A stretch of 64,000 nt of DNA from Magnolia sinica (GCF_029962835.1 NC_080590.1:67791501-67855500), one strand, 5' to 3'; counted from the first letter of the stretch, positions 1 through 12,495 are shown. Translations and numbers: made by a program. Notes: a model not told the origin generated them from the sequence alone.

Positions 1-699
1 CAAATAGCGATAATCTATGATGAACATTTAAATCCAACAAAAAGATATGTCATAACAGAGAAAGCGATGGTTCAATCAATATTATTTCAGTCTATATTCC
101 ATCCAACGTGGGACCCGCAATATAGACGGTTCGGATTAGGATAAAAATGGCACATAGCTTTGTACACGTGTATATATTTTTCGTGCACCTCCATCTATTA
201 ATGTCTTTCCCATTTTGAGGAGGGAGCAAAACAACTTCCAGCTAATCTTCTTTTCTCCTGTAAAACTACCGACCGTCACGCGTACACGGTCGCGTGAGAA
301 AGAAAGAGAGGCCTTCGCGGTACACTTGCCAACATGAAACTGATTTTTGAGATCTGGGCCATTGATCAGGTAATCTACACCCTTGATTATTTTGTGAACC
401 TAAAATCACGTGGGCACACTTTTCAAGTATTCCGAAGTTTTTGTAGCTTAAATATTGATGGTTTGCCGATCTAAGCAGTACACCACCCCCATAAGGTCTG
501 GGATGGGACGTACGCCATTAGTTTTGTGCGGGCCACGTGCCATCCAATCCATTAATATGACCCATCTCACCAACGGGAAGGTCCTTTATGAAAAATCAAG
601 TTATTCCCAAACTCAAGTGCCCCACACCGTAAGAAAGAGTTGGGATGGAACGCCCATATTACTTGTACATAGGGCCACAGTAGTTTTATATATATATAA

Positions 700-758
<59 letters not shown>

Positions 759-1540
759 GCCATCCAATACGTTCATACGACTCCTTTCATGAAGATGAAC
801 GGTCCCTCGAAGAACCACTCTATTTTTGAACTCAGGTATTCCACATCATAGCAATGAGTTGGATTGGGACAACCATCGTTGGTTGTGTATGCGGCCACCT
901 TATTTTATATATGCGATCCAATCCACTTATATTACTTGTGTAATGAAGACGAAGACCTCTTTAAAAATCATGCCATTCTGATTTTTACGATGATTTTACA
1001 CAGTTTCCTTAGGCCCACCTGAGTTTTGGGATATTGTGATGTTTTGGATCAATGCCTAACATGAGGTGGCGCACGTGATGGACGGAATGGATCTCACCCG
1101 CGTGCAGTTGTTGATCACGTCTACAAATATCACACCTCTACGTATCACGCAAGCTTTTTCCATATTTTACTAGAAGCCTATTCTACTCAATCACTCCTTA
1201 TATCTAGAGAAAAGCATAGTCACGGTGTTATCTACCTGATGAACGGATTGGATCTTCTACACGTATTCCATGTTTAGATGTCGGACGTGAAGCCTCCGTC
1301 GAAATGACGCGCGCAAGAACGCTCGGTATTTTACAAGGCGCTGAAATGGGAAAGTGGAGAAATGAAAAAGGCTAAGGAGGGAGGGTAAAACGGTCATTTT
1401 TGGAGTTTCGGGAATTACTTGCTTGCATGGACTCTACTCCTTGGTAGATAAAAACAACCAAAGACCTTTCTGGATGACGATTTCGGGGCCTGTTTGGGAG
1501 ACACCCATTGCATCCAAATTGCATTGGATTTTGTTTCCAC
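1..1540. other. intergenic DNA, no gene seen
   Basis: AT-rich sequence upstream of the host gene. The only long ORF (from about 455) is produced by a TA microsatellite (Tyr-Ile repeats) and is not credible. I see no conserved coding motif on either strand. Confidence 0.6.
703..755. repeat. (TA)n microsatellite
   Basis: Uninterrupted alternating TA for about 53 bp, preceded by a shorter TA run from about 687. Confidence 0.95.
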
Positions 1541-2012
1541 TCCCAAATTCCCATAAAACCCAGAAAAAATTCTGGGTTTTCTTCTATCTTCCTGCTTCCT
1601 CCTTCTGAGGCATTGGCAATGAAAACAAGCAAAACTCTTGCCTTTTTCCTTTCCTTTGGGTGGCTTTTCACTATCAAAAACCAATAAAGGAAAGGTGCTT
1701 TTAAATTTTTTTTTTTTTTAATTTTTATTCCTTCCTTTACTTCTTTCAGAGTAGATTTGGAGCTGGTTCCTTTTTTGCAAAGGCAGGAAGTTGGGTTCCT
1801 TTCTTCAATGGAAAGATTGGATTTTTGTAGCTGCTTTTAATCAGTTCGAGTTCAAGGAACTTGAATCATTTCCTTTTCAATCCTAACCAGAAAAGAATAT
1901 TGTTCTTTTTTTTTTTTTCCTTCTACAAAATTTTTGATTTTTTTTTTTTCTGTTGGGTTATGAGATGGGTTTTATGAACTTGTTGTAATCAGTTCCAATT
2001 CAGGGGATTTTG
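1541..2012 (+). promoter_or_regulatory. probable promoter and 5' leader of the host gene
   Basis: A weak TATA-like CATAAAACC lies near 1553. It is followed by a pyrimidine-rich stretch (about 1579-1606) and long T runs (about 1709-1720, 1908-1919, 1938-1948), typical of plant 5' leaders. No in-frame ATG joins exon 1 upstream of 2013. Start site and any leader intron cannot be fixed without transcript data. Confidence 0.35.
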
Positions 2013-2368
2013 ATGAGGGTTTTGTCTTACAAGTTCCACTGCCCTTCCTTCATTTGCTTCTGTAAATCATCCGCTCTTCCCATTTTCTCTCCTTGCCCAT
2101 TGAAATTGGAAAATACCCATCATGTCTCTTCGGCTCCTGATGCTGTCGGGCAGTTGCCAGATGAGAAGGAGAAGGTTGAGGCTGACAAGGAGAGAGTAGA
2201 TGGGGAAGTTTTTGAAGTAGAGGACGACGTTGATGTTGAGTTTTTGCCCAAGAGCAGCCTCAAGAAGCCAGTGTCGGGATCAGATCCAAAAGAGGTCGAG
2301 AAGGGGAGAGTGCAGTGGATGGATTTCTTAGGCAAAGAACTTGTTGAGATCCGGGAATTCGAGCCAAG
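2013..2368 (+). CDS. host gene, exon 1: small acidic plant protein of unknown function
   Basis: ATG at 2013 opens 118 codons plus two bases, ending at a strong donor (AG|GTAGGT). The first about 45 residues are Ser/Cys/Phe-rich with almost no acidic residues (MRVLSYKFHCPSF...), which could be a transit-like region. Residues about 50-75 are Glu/Asp/Lys-rich. Then comes SSLKKP and a motif I recognise from a small uncharacterised plant family: RVQWMDFLGKEL, then EIREFEP. The exon stops inside an AG- codon, so the family's usual Ser after EFEP requires the next exon to begin with T or C. Exon 2 at 37001 does so. A nearer ATG choice is not available in frame. Function unknown; RVQW also fits the loose RVxF docking pattern of protein phosphatase 1, which is only a hint. 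Confidence 0.78.
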
Positions 2369-4379
2369 GTAGGTTTGATCTGTTCTTCTCTTTTAACTGT
2401 TCTTATTTATGGATCGGTGCGGATCCAGATTTTCTTCCATACATATGTTGCTTGATATGGTTGTTATTGCCTGCGAGATGATCTTTGCAGCTTGAATATT
2501 TGGTTTTTCTTGAATATGGGAATGCTAAAATGCAGTTTAGTTTTTCAATTGTTAGATTTTAGGAGCCTATTAAGATTATGTATAAAAAATTGGTTTGATC
2601 ATTTATGGATTAAAAGCGTTTATAAATATAACCACCAATTCAATTTTCCTTTAATTTTTACAACTCTCTATTTATGGGCATTAGAAAATGCTTGAATGTT
2701 GTAGGTGATTAGTTCTTTAAATTTGTAAACGAATAATGCTAGTAACTAATTTGAAATGATCAAGAAGTATTCTCACTGTCCCGTTCTTAAGCGAAAGTTA
2801 TTAGTTTGTTTCAAGTCCCTTGTTTTTCGTTTGATGCATGCCTTGTTGCTTTCTATTGGCAAAGAAGCCAACAAAAGAGGGGTGAAAAAAGAAAAGAAAA
2901 GGAAAGAAAAGCAAAATCAAGAATTTTAGGATGGAATAATTTTTTGAGTCAACTTATTCAATATGCTTGCAGTGCACTGTTATAAGTTCTTACGAACCAC
3001 ATTTACCTGTTTATTGTTTTCTTTGTCCTTCACCATTTTTGTAAATACATAACTGAATATAGTAGCTTTACTTAAACTTACAGAGATGTTCTGGTTTGAT
3101 TCCTCGAAATGTTGCACATGTTTGAGGCTTTTGTGGTTTTGGTCACTGTGATTTGTACCATAAATACTAGTTAACATTATTATTATTATTTTTTTTAAAT
3201 TTTTTTATTTACGTGCTTATGTGTTTGCTGAAATTAAGAGAGGAGAAGCATAAATTTGCTAAATGGAGGGAATATTGTCTTTATGGTTTGGTTTGAATTG
3301 TGTGCGACCCCTGGAGATTTGATGATGGAGAGATTCGGAAGAAGCAGCATGGTATGGATGGCTGAAGTTGGATCTGTCCTATTTTCATCAGGGGGAATGA
3401 ATGGCATTTCTTTTCCTGAAGTTGGGTATCTGATGTGATTCTAAAGGATCGTGCGATATTGCCATTTGATATGGAACCTGAACTGTCATTTTTTATTTGG
3501 ATGATACGACTCGTGTAATGTATGATTTCTTATGGTTTCAATTCATTACTAGATCTAATTTCACTCAATGAAGGCTTAAAACTTAAACAAATGAAAGGTA
3601 AGAATACAAGAATAGCATGATTGACCGTCTTGGTAGGAAAGAAAGATTCATGACTCATGTCCTATATGATTTGAAGGCTGGTTGTTTGGAAATGGCCATT
3701 TGCCAGTTGCTATTTGTAGGCACCAATTTATTTATTTATTTAGTACAGCCAAAGAATTTCTGGTGCATTTAGGGTGAGAGATGCTTGATATTAGAGTTAA
3801 CTTGGGGGAATAGCTTGGTTGTTGATATTGGGATGGAGAAGAGAACCCTACATCTTGTTGTTCGATTAATAAATTGCAATCAGGATAATGTTTCAATTTA
3901 TTACCCTGCCATGCCTTTTTGGGAACAGGGACTCTTAACTATCTTTGGGTCTTGGTGATGGAGACTGCAGATGCTTGAATAGAAATCACTGAGTGGAAGT
4001 ATTGGTAATCCTTTGGCGGGTTTATGACTCTTTAAGTCTTCTCTTCCAGGCCTTCTTTCCATTTCATTTTTTTTTTCTTTTCTTGAGTTAATTGGTGGCT
4101 GATGTGGAGAACATGGATTCAAAAGTCATACTGGTTTGGTCCTAGGATGAACTGCACTTCCAAACCGCGTTTTGATTTCTTTATGGGGAGTACCCAATGC
4201 AGTTTTCCTTTGGGAAGGCAAGCAAGTGGACCATTAGTTCCAACTTCCATTTGATGAAGTGGAAGGATGCTTGTGGATGAGCATTATCAAAACTAGAATG
4301 TGGAACTGTTTGCACTTTAAGTAAGTTTTTGTGGAATATTTAGGTGGAAGATGATCTATGAGAAAGATTGTTGTAAGTG
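2369..4379. other. intron start, no gene seen
   Basis: AT-rich intronic sequence with a purine run near 2878-2925 and a T run near 3190-3210. Short ORFs here lack family motifs. No transposon boundary recognised. Confidence 0.5.
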
Positions 4380-4784
4380 CCAGGGCTGCACCTTGGGTTG
4401 TTAAGGTCCTCGGGTTTGGTTTAGGTAGAAAAACACCAACCCGATTTGAATTTGGATCGGGTTGTCAAGGTATCCCAACCGGAGTCCCAACCGGAGTTTG
4501 GATCGGGTTGTCAAGGTCCTTGGGTTTGGTTTAGGTAGAAAAACACCAACCCGATTTGAATTTGTGTTGAGCAAATATAGGTTGGGTTTGGGAATAATCA
4601 CATGTATTTGGGTTGAGTTGGGTTGGGTATAGAGGACTTTGGGTTGGGGTTGGGCACCTCGGATTGGAATTCGGTCGGTCGGGTTGTGGGTTGGGTTGGT
4701 TGCGTTTTGGGTTTAGTCCTCTTTGAGGTTGGGTTGGGCTCAAGTTGACCTTCAACCTGACCCAACCCACCTGAGTTGCTCCCC
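4380..4784. mobile_element. hAT-like MITE, GGGTTGGG-rich
   Basis: Ends are imperfect inverted repeats (left CAGGGCTGCACC..., right ...GAGTTGCTCCCC) flanked by a near-perfect direct repeat, TTGTAAGTG at 4371-4379 and TTGTGAGTG at 4785-4793. The right half is rich in GGTTGGG. An internal direct repeat of about 60-75 bp occurs at 4394-4470 and 4504-4564. No coding capacity. Related GGTTGGG-type sequence lies in the opposite orientation near 38.5-38.8 kb. Confidence 0.6.
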
Positions 4785-4793
4785 TTGTGAGTG

Positions 4794-5575
4794 TTATTTT
4801 TGTAGAGGGTCGCGTCTTGTGCCTGGGAAGGTATTTGTAAAGGGATAGAGGAATTTTTAAAGGAGAAAGTTTATAGTGGGTTAGAAGAATTGGTTAGATA
4901 TTGAAAAGACATTTGGTTGGGGTTCGTTACATGGGGTAGTTACTTATAAAGGGTTTTTTTTTTCAAGTAGCATAGCAAAATGATAAGAGTACAATAGTGT
5001 TGACAATGGAAAAAATCAATTTTCTAAATTGCGTTGGGGCTAAGGTTGGTATGAAGTTCTCCGTGCACACAACCAAGAGTTGATGTGGGAGCGAAACTGC
5101 AAAGGAAGGACTTCGGGCCAAACAGTGATCGACCAAATGGTCTCCAAATAAAGTGGTATATACCTTTCCAACAAGCTCAAGATTACTCAGATCCTATGTG
5201 TAACGAGGGAGATCCGGTTGGTTTATTAAAGTCATGCATAGTTGACTTTGCGGGTAGCATGGATTACATCATCAGGACATTGGCCTCACTTTCAACTAGT
5301 TAAATGGTCTTCAAATAAGGTCATTCCGGTACCATTGGAAAGCTTATCGAATTATGTTTTTATCGAGCTTATGATTACCTCGATCGGACTTCTAATGAGA
5401 GAGATACGAGCATTTTTCCGAGGCTACACAATGCTACTAGGTTGTGAGCGCTGGATGATGGGAATCTTCTAGACCCACTAATGGGAAATGCGACACGTAT
5501 CCCTTGCTTGTTGGTGTGGACAATTGTCACCTTAGGGTTGCCTAGCTTGATGGATCACCTATAAGTATCCCTTAA

Positions 5576-5622
<47 letters not shown>

Positions 5623-7897
5623 CTTTTTCTTTTTTTTTTTTTTCCGCGGTGGACAAAGTTCTCCCCTTGGAGAGGTTGTGGGACTTCTTCATGTCCAGAC
5701 CATTAGTGCATCTGCGCTCATTTGCATGCATGGCCGCACAACCTGATGTGTGTCTGTGTAATCTAGTGCATGTCTGTGCTACCCATGGTGTGTCTGCACC
5801 ACGTAGTGCGTTCGCTCTAGAATGCAATGGCCACACTACCAGATGCGCTCCTCATTATAGGTGTTTGTTACCCATTCTCTAGAACTCCACCACATCACTT
5901 TCTTATGTATTTGCATATGTCACTCCCATACATTCCATATCCAAAATCTCATGTATTCTATCTCATATCTCATGCATATATCGCACCTCATCTCCCATGC
6001 ATTTCATGTGCACACACTCCACATCCATATGTGCATGCATTTCAAGTGTCTTGCTCTCCCTTCTATATTCACTCCAAGTGGGCTATACTATCACTAAATA
6101 GGCCATGTGTACTCCAAGTGGGCCGCGTTATCCCTAAATAGGCTGTATTCACAAGTGCACTTTTACTAAACGGGTTGTGTACATCGTTAAGTGGGCCACA
6201 CTAATGTTGTTGGTTGTTAAAGAGGCCACATTAGCCCTCGTGCATATGGCTCACTATACATCATTCGTCAGACATGCCGCACATTCCACCCTTTTCTGAG
6301 ATTGTCCAAATTACCAGTGCCCACTCGTAAGATGGCCCGGAAGGTCAGCAAACAATGTGTCATCACATCTCATGCAAGCTAACATGTGTTATAATGTCTC
6401 ATGCAAGCCAACAACATGTCATCACATCTCATGCAAACTCATCAAGTGCAACCATACTCACCAAGTGGTAGCATGCTAATTGAACGACAACGCCTTCACC
6501 TTGGTCCACCATCCGGTCCTTTCATCATGACCACCATCCAATGACTTCATCATATCCATCATCAAGTGCCTTCATGCTGTTCAATGCCCCTTCAACATGT
6601 TCTCATCCTTATGCACTTCAACATGTTTACATCCTCATGCACTTCAACATTCATGCATTTAATCACGTATGCACCCTCATTGAGTGGCCTTTGCATGATC
6701 AACACCCTCCTACTGTTGCATTGCTAGCATCTTGACAATGGAAGCTACCGTTGCATTGCTAGCATCTCGACAATGGAAGCTCCGTGCTATCCTGGCACCA
6801 CGTTACTAACATCCTAGGCAGTAACGACCCCGTGCCTTCATGATGCCTGGCAACCTACACCCTTTTGGCGCTATGCTGCCAGTGTCTTCACCATAATCAT
6901 CCGCGCCTTGTGTAGAGGTGCTGATGCCCTCACGGCAATGACTTGTGGTTACCAGCATCCTCATGTATTAGCTCATCGCCTTGGTGCCATATTGCTGGTG
7001 CCTTCCTGACAACAGTTTGCGTTGCCCCCCTCAGGGTCATATTGACTTCAGTGTGCTGCTCGGTCAAAGCAGTGGGCCGTTCTCATCCCTTGCTGGCTGC
7101 ACTAATCCTTTTATAGATAGCCAAGTGGCATGCTAACCCCAGTATCCCCCTTCCACGGGTGATGTTTATTACTTGATTTAAGTCTTGTGCTTACTCACAT
7201 GATGACCAAAGCATCATAATAACTTGTATGAGTGCCAAACCACTGTATGGTGCTCTCTCTCTCTAGTATGGTGTCCATGATGTCTCGTACACAAACAAGC
7301 ATTGCCCATTGGCCTCTCTTATTCTACAACAACCTCGGGTTGCCTATCTTTTATTATGCAATGATGTGTTCTCCATAGATATAACTCAATGCTCCCAGTC
7401 TTGGAGATACATACACAGAACACGCATATTACCATATCTCGACATTTGTCCATCTTCTATTAACGATGTCATGGATTCTGTACTAAAGTGATTGTTGTTA
7501 AGATAGTGTGTATATATACATGCAATCTCATCGCGTGAGGGGCCTGGGGCCTAAAATAATTGATGACAAATGTCTTGTAGATCACCCGAGTTACGTTTTG
7601 AACATTCTAAATACAAGGAGCAATACTCAGCCTAGCACATGTCATTTGCATTGTGTGGCATTTATTATTTTCTATTTCATTATATATGTATATATCATGG
7701 CTTTTCTTGAGTATTGCCTTAGACTCAAGGGTTATCCATTGAATGTAATTAAGGGTCTGTGCCAGACCACAACTTGTAATGTAATAAAAATTTAGATTAA
7801 TGAAAGATTTAATAAAAGCTTTTCAACTATGTGCTCTCTCATTTCTTTCTATGTATATCCTGGCAATGTTTGTGAATATCTATTAAAGTCTATATCA
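4794..7897. other. intronic DNA without recognisable gene
   Basis: Contains a CT microsatellite and, from about 5.7 to 7.1 kb, low-complexity sequence rich in CATGCA, CATCA and CCTTCA words. Could be an old LTR, but no TG...CA boundary with target duplication was found. Confidence 0.4.
5578..5619. repeat. (CT)n microsatellite followed by T run
   Basis: About 21 CT units, then a mostly T run at about 5626-5643. Confidence 0.95.
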
Positions 7898-7905
7898 ATT
7901 AAAAC

Positions 7906-8640
7906 CAGTGTTCGAAATATCGGTATCACGTTAAGTATCGCACCCTTGGGGTATGGATACATTTTATTTATCGCATGGGATATATCGGTTGTATCACATA
8001 ATGTATCATTGTTGTCGGAAACAAGGGGAAACATTGGGAAATTGGTTGAATTTTTCAATGAAACTTCAGTGATTGTTAAAAAAGACATCAATACACACTT
8101 ATAAATCAAAACATTAGAAAAAAACAAGTGCACATAACAGGTTTTCTTTGTATGGGGCCCTAATCTATGTGTTGTCTAACTAATTTGATGTAAGTTTATT
8201 CAAACTCTATTCATATAATTTATAAATTTAAGAAGATGTGTGGAAACACAAGCAATCCATTCCAAAGCAAAAGAAGAATCAATAGATTAGGTTACATACA
8301 TATTTGTTTTTATGTTTGGACACAAAGATTGCAACCGATTTGCGAGAAATAGAGAAATTTTGATTTTTTTTTTTTTTTTAAAATTTTCGTTAACTCTGTC
8401 TCTCTTCCAAATCTCAAAATTGAAGCTCCCAATCCATGTTTTTTCATGCAAAACATGAAAAATCATGAATAAATAACAATTTGACATTGATTTAACATGA
8501 TTTATAGAAAAAAAAGGATCGAAAATTGAAAATGCTCATCGGGTCGAACATGTGGGATATATCCCACTACTTTTGCGTTTCGTATTGCACAGGTGGGATA
8601 CAAGATATATTGGCCGATATTGTTGATACTTTAAATGCTG
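7906..8640 (+). mobile_element. hAT-like MITE, copy A (735 bp)
   Basis: Perfect 8-bp target duplication ATTAAAAC at 7898-7905 and 8641-8648, the length made by hAT transposases. Termini are CAGTGTTCGAAATATCGG (left) and, on the other strand, CAGCATTTAAAG... (right), with a CAGTG-type hAT end. AT-rich, repeated 'tatcg' words, no transposase. Related copies are at 10741-10965 (inverted, partial) and 33776-34496. Confidence 0.85.
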
Positions 8641-8689
8641 ATTAAAACCCATGTAAACAGGCAACACAAAACCTAAAATGTTACAAAGA

Positions 8690-9735
8690 TTCTAGATACA
8701 AGGAAATCACCTAATTTACATACCCAGAAGTTTTTGATAGAGAGGTTTAACTGAAAAGTTATGTGATGGATCATAACCATTATCTCCTATCCTCCCTTAG
8801 ATGAGCAATCACCATGATCCCATAAGATTAAGAAACTCAACCTCATTTAAATCTCACCTGAAGATAGGGACCCATACCACCTGGGCACCTAATCTCTCAA
8901 AATAATCGCTTTGACCTCCTTGCGAAACCCCAAACACCAAATTTTAATGTCTATAGCACCAACTTCTCGTCTCCATATTGACATAACTATTTGTGCAGAG
9001 GAGCTTTCTTCATAATTTCAAAGATATTTCTCTGCGCTAGGAGATATATTTGTACATCTCCCTTGAAGACAATAGATGGACATTGTCTTTTCTGTCAGAC
9101 CTTCCTGCAGAAAATCTCTTTGATAATTTTCCATTTTACTCAACATGCTTATAGGACAATGAAAGAGTGATGCAAAATACATTGGCATTGCAGCCATAGT
9201 CGCTTAGCGAGTGGCAACTTGCTACCCAATTATCAGGATCTGCTTTTCCATATAGCTAACCTTCTTGCCATTCTGTTAATATCTGAATCGTACAATCGTT
9301 TCAATGGGAACCCACATAGGAAGATGTAGGTAAGTTGAGGTCCCGCTTTGCAGCCCATAATCAAAGCAAGCTCTTTCCCATCATTTCCGTCGAAGCTAAT
9401 TCCAAAAGTTTTGCTTTTAGATCCTGCACATGCTCCCTCTTGGGTTTACATAAAATAAGTTTCTTCGGCAAATTGTAGATAAGACACATGAAGGTCATAT
9501 TGGCCAATTTTAAAGCCTTCAATTAATCCTTCATCTCTAGCCTCATCCAACATCTTGCTTAGAGCTTGGAGCTTGAAAGGAATAAAGTTTTGATTGCAAA
9601 CATTATTCAAGAAAGTCCTGCCCAAAGGGTACGACCATGTAACAAACGTAATGAGACGAACAGTCATGTAACAACGCGATCTGTAACCATGTATCTTCAT
9701 GAACCTTCCTTCTTTGATGAAGCGAGGATGATGAG
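8690..9735 (-). pseudogene. LINE (L1-type) reverse transcriptase fragment
   Basis: On the minus strand, translation resembles the middle to late part of plant L1 reverse transcriptase: LSKMLDEARDEGLIEGF, then the catalytic box as FAEE where active elements have FADD, then LPMYFASLFHCP and MLSKMENYQRDFL. Several stops interrupt it (for example right after the FAEE box). No 5' end, endonuclease or poly(A) tail remains. It is clearly dead; both catalytic Asp residues of the box are replaced by Glu. Confidence 0.7.
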
Positions 9736-10740
9736 TGATTAATAAAAAGAAAAGTCAGAGAGATATTGTCTCCAAATATCCCTTTAAATATATTTTTGAC
9801 AATAATTGTCAATAATAATGCTGCAGAACGACAATTGGTTGGAACTATTACCTTCACTAAATTATTACTGCGACCTTCAAAAGGTTATGTACATGCCTTG
9901 AAAAGGCTTCGCCGATTATCTCCAATTATCAGAGGATATCGTCGATTATCTCCCATTATTAGAGAATATTGCCAATTATCTCCAATTATCAGAGAATATC
10001 GTTGATTATCTCCAATTATCATAGAATATTGCCGATTATTAAAGAATATTGTTGATTATCTCCAATTATCAGAGAATATCGCCGATTATCTCCAATTGTC
10101 AAAGAATATCGCCGATTATCTCCAATTATTAGAGAATATCGCCAATTATCTCTAATTATGCATAAGACCTACATGGCAATGTGGGCAACATGGGGGAAGC
10201 AACAGAAAAAGCTACCTATGAGTAATAAAAAGTGTCACTGATTTTCCAAATATTATACAGACAACGGTGAGTTCCAGCGGCTTAAAGCCCATGAAGGCCA
10301 ACCACTCGTAAGACCTATACTGTATCATCAATTCTCCAAATATTATATGAGCAACGGTGAACGCTAGTGGCTCAAAGCCCATGAAGGCGAACCATGCATA
10401 AGACCTATGCTGTTTGTTTCGCTCTTGGTAGCGCCATGGGGATGGGTGAAAGAAAATGGCCCCTTATGAATGGACTTGGGTCATACAGGCGAAGAAAAAG
10501 AGAGTCATAGTGTGAGCTCTATGGTTCATCCATGGATAGGCCAACCGTGCATAAGAACCCCTAGGTTCCTGGCTTGATTTAATTATAACTAATGGGGAAG
10601 GGTGACCTTTATAAGAGCTCTCCTTTCATTGATGGATTGGCGGCCTTAGACTTGGTATCCCTACAGGTAGCCTTGTGAGCTCCGTGAACTCTAGAGAGTT
10701 ACTGAGGTCAACCCCATGCGTAAATCCTACTGAGTGCACC
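9736..10740 (+). mobile_element. relic of a Tat-element 3' noncoding region
   Basis: From about 10160 the sequence aligns by eye with the post-integrase DNA of Tat element 1 (20750-21190) and, partly, element 2 (63780-64000). Shared phrases include AGCCCATGAAGGC, ATAGGCCAACC, GGGGAAGGGT and TAGAGAGTTA, in the same order. No coding part or LTR of this third copy is present here. Confidence 0.7.
9911..10159. repeat. 30-bp minisatellite, about 8.3 units
   Basis: Imperfect tandem copies of a 30-bp unit built from GATTATCTCCAATTATC plus AGAGAATATCGC; one unit is shortened by about 10 bp near 10036-10055. It precedes the Tat relic and may belong to it. Confidence 0.9.
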
Positions 10741-10965
10741 CGTTTTTTTTTTTTTTTTTTTTTTTTTTGTGATCTTTTGATTTCTAAGTGTGTATTAATG
10801 TCTTTTCTAATAATCCTTGAAGTTTCACTAAAAAAATTTGATCCCATGATTCTCAAAAACATGGATACATTACATGATACATCCGATATTTCCCATGCAT
10901 TAACTGATATGTTTCTGTATCCTAAGAGTGCAATACAACCATTGATAATGACACAGAAAACATTG
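10741..10965 (-). mobile_element. hAT-like MITE, partial inverted copy C
   Basis: Reverse-complement match to the left part of MITE copy A (GATACATTA, CCGATAT.TCCCATGC, ...ACATTG end). It begins with a 26-base T run (10743-10768), a position where A and B also carry T-rich runs. The right part of the element is missing. Confidence 0.65.
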
Positions 10966-11702
10966 CATGTGTGTATATTTACACATGCAATTTATAGGAC
11001 AAGGTAAGTGTTTCGGGATGCATTTCTTGGAAACTAATTTGTATGTGACGTCGGGTTGCTGTAGCATGTAGTCTACCAAATATATGTGATTCGGATATTA
11101 GAACGAATATCTTAGAGTGTGTTTGAATGTACAAATAAATTGAATTGTGCATATTTAGTTCAACCAATCAGAAAAATGAATGTGTAAATGAAATCTCCAA
11201 ACAGTCGGAATTAGAAACTAGCTATGGAATTGCAGTTACTTTCTTGTTAAGTCCACCGTGAAAGTAACAGAATTGAAATTCAGAGTTCAGTCCCTCAATG
11301 ACTGCCAAGGCGATTGCAGTTTCACCATTTCCTGTAACTAAATTAGTAAGTGTGATTCAGCTCAACAGATACATTCAAATGCAACCTTACTTGCTATGGA
11401 ATAAACAGACTATACAAGTTTATTTCATCATAGGCATGTCATACTCTATACCATGACAATCAGTAACAAGACCATTACCTGTATGGATAAAGCTTTTAAA
11501 TATGGGTATTGAGGGGCATATCAACAAGGGCCAAAAATTGATATGGTAAGGGACATATCAGACGGTATTGGATGATACAGGCCCGTGTCATTCGAAAATT
11601 TTATTTTGGCCCAAAAAAAATGAAAATTTATCAAGAAAATGGGGAAAATGTAAATCACTAGAATCAACCATCTTTTATTATTATAATTATTCTTTTTACC
11701 AT
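10966..11702. other. spacer before Tat element 1
   Basis: AT-rich, no gene seen. Words such as GGTATTGGATGATACAGG near 11563 suggest another degraded MITE, not resolved. Confidence 0.4.
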
Positions 11703-12420
11703 TGTTGGAGCATAAATTTAAGAAAAGGAGAAAATGAGAATCAATATAGTTTGGTTTCGCGGCGCGCAACAGTATGTTGATCATGGTCCATTGCGCGGCG
11801 CGCAATAGGATTTCAGGGTTCGCGCAGCAGGGAGATACTGCGCGGAATTCAGGCTTTACACGTGTGATTGCCTATAAATGCCCCTCCTCTCTCTTCATTT
11901 GTAACATACAAAGACTCCAGGAGCTAGCAGAAGATTAGAAAGTTCTCCAGATTTTGCAAGGTATTGAAGGATACCTATTGTGCGGCGCGCAACAGGGTGG
12001 CCGCGCAATGGAGCACCTGAAGTTCATTGCACCGCATGCAACAAGAATGTTGCGCGTGCAATGACTTCATAATCATGATTTGCATCTTCGTAATTCTTCC
12101 AAAAGTCTGATTGATTCGAAGGGAAAATAAATTTTGAAGGATCAACTTGATCGTCAAGGAGACATCATTTCTTTACAATAGTTTCTGCATTCGGAAGATC
12201 ATATCATGAATTGAAATGCTGCCGAAATCGATATTCGAGCAAGATTTGATTATTGTGTTTCATAATTGTATGCTTTAATTTTGAATCAAGGAAAATATGA
12301 GGATGTAAATGAATTCTGGAATCAATAAAATATTTTATAATGACTGTCATCTCATTCTTTTTTTGTTAATTATTGAATGAGAATTCCCCTATCAAAATAC
12401 ATTCGTTCATTGTCAAAACA
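11703..12420 (+). repeat. 5' LTR of Tat element 1
   Basis: Runs TGTTGGAGCATAA...AAAACA (718 bp) and aligns along its length with 25288-26023. Contains ACACGTGT (11858-11865), TATAAAT (11873-11879) and AATAAA (12324-12329), a normal U3-R order. U3 and the transcribed leader carry several TTGCGC/GCGCAA inverted words. Confidence 0.88.
11858..11879 (+). promoter_or_regulatory. LTR core promoter, element 1
   Basis: ACACGTGT (a G-box-like core) stands 7 bases before TATAAAT. The same pair occurs in the 3' LTR (TATAAAT at 25497-25503), and element 2 has TATAAAT at 48559-48565. Transcription should start near 11905. Confidence 0.7.
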
Positions 12421-12423
12421 AAA

Positions 12424-12441
12424 TGGTGACTCTGCTGGGGA
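12424..12441 (+). promoter_or_regulatory. primer binding site, element 1
   Basis: TGGTGACTCTGCTGGGGA, three bases after the LTR end. Matches at all but one base the site at 49151 in element 2. Sites of the TGGCGACTC..TGGGGA type are used by Ogre/Tat elements, usually assigned to an arginine tRNA. Confidence 0.8.
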
Positions 12442-12495
12442 CTCTCCTTATTCAATATTAACTTAGAAAACTATTTAGAGAACTCTCATTATTGT

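Noticed and set aside
455..829. 124-codon plus-strand ORF
   Set aside because: Its centre is a TA microsatellite read as Tyr-Ile repeats; no other coding support.
2940..3440. Nearer acceptors as exon 2 of the host gene (about 2972, 3086, 3319)
   Set aside because: They give immediate stops or tails without the acidic run and CxCxI end, and most do not keep the AG|T/C phase.
5555..5836. Minus-strand ORF with RERERE tail
   Set aside because: Produced by the CT microsatellite.
9911..10159. CRISPR-like array
   Set aside because: Contiguous tandem repeat with no unique spacers, in a plant nuclear context.
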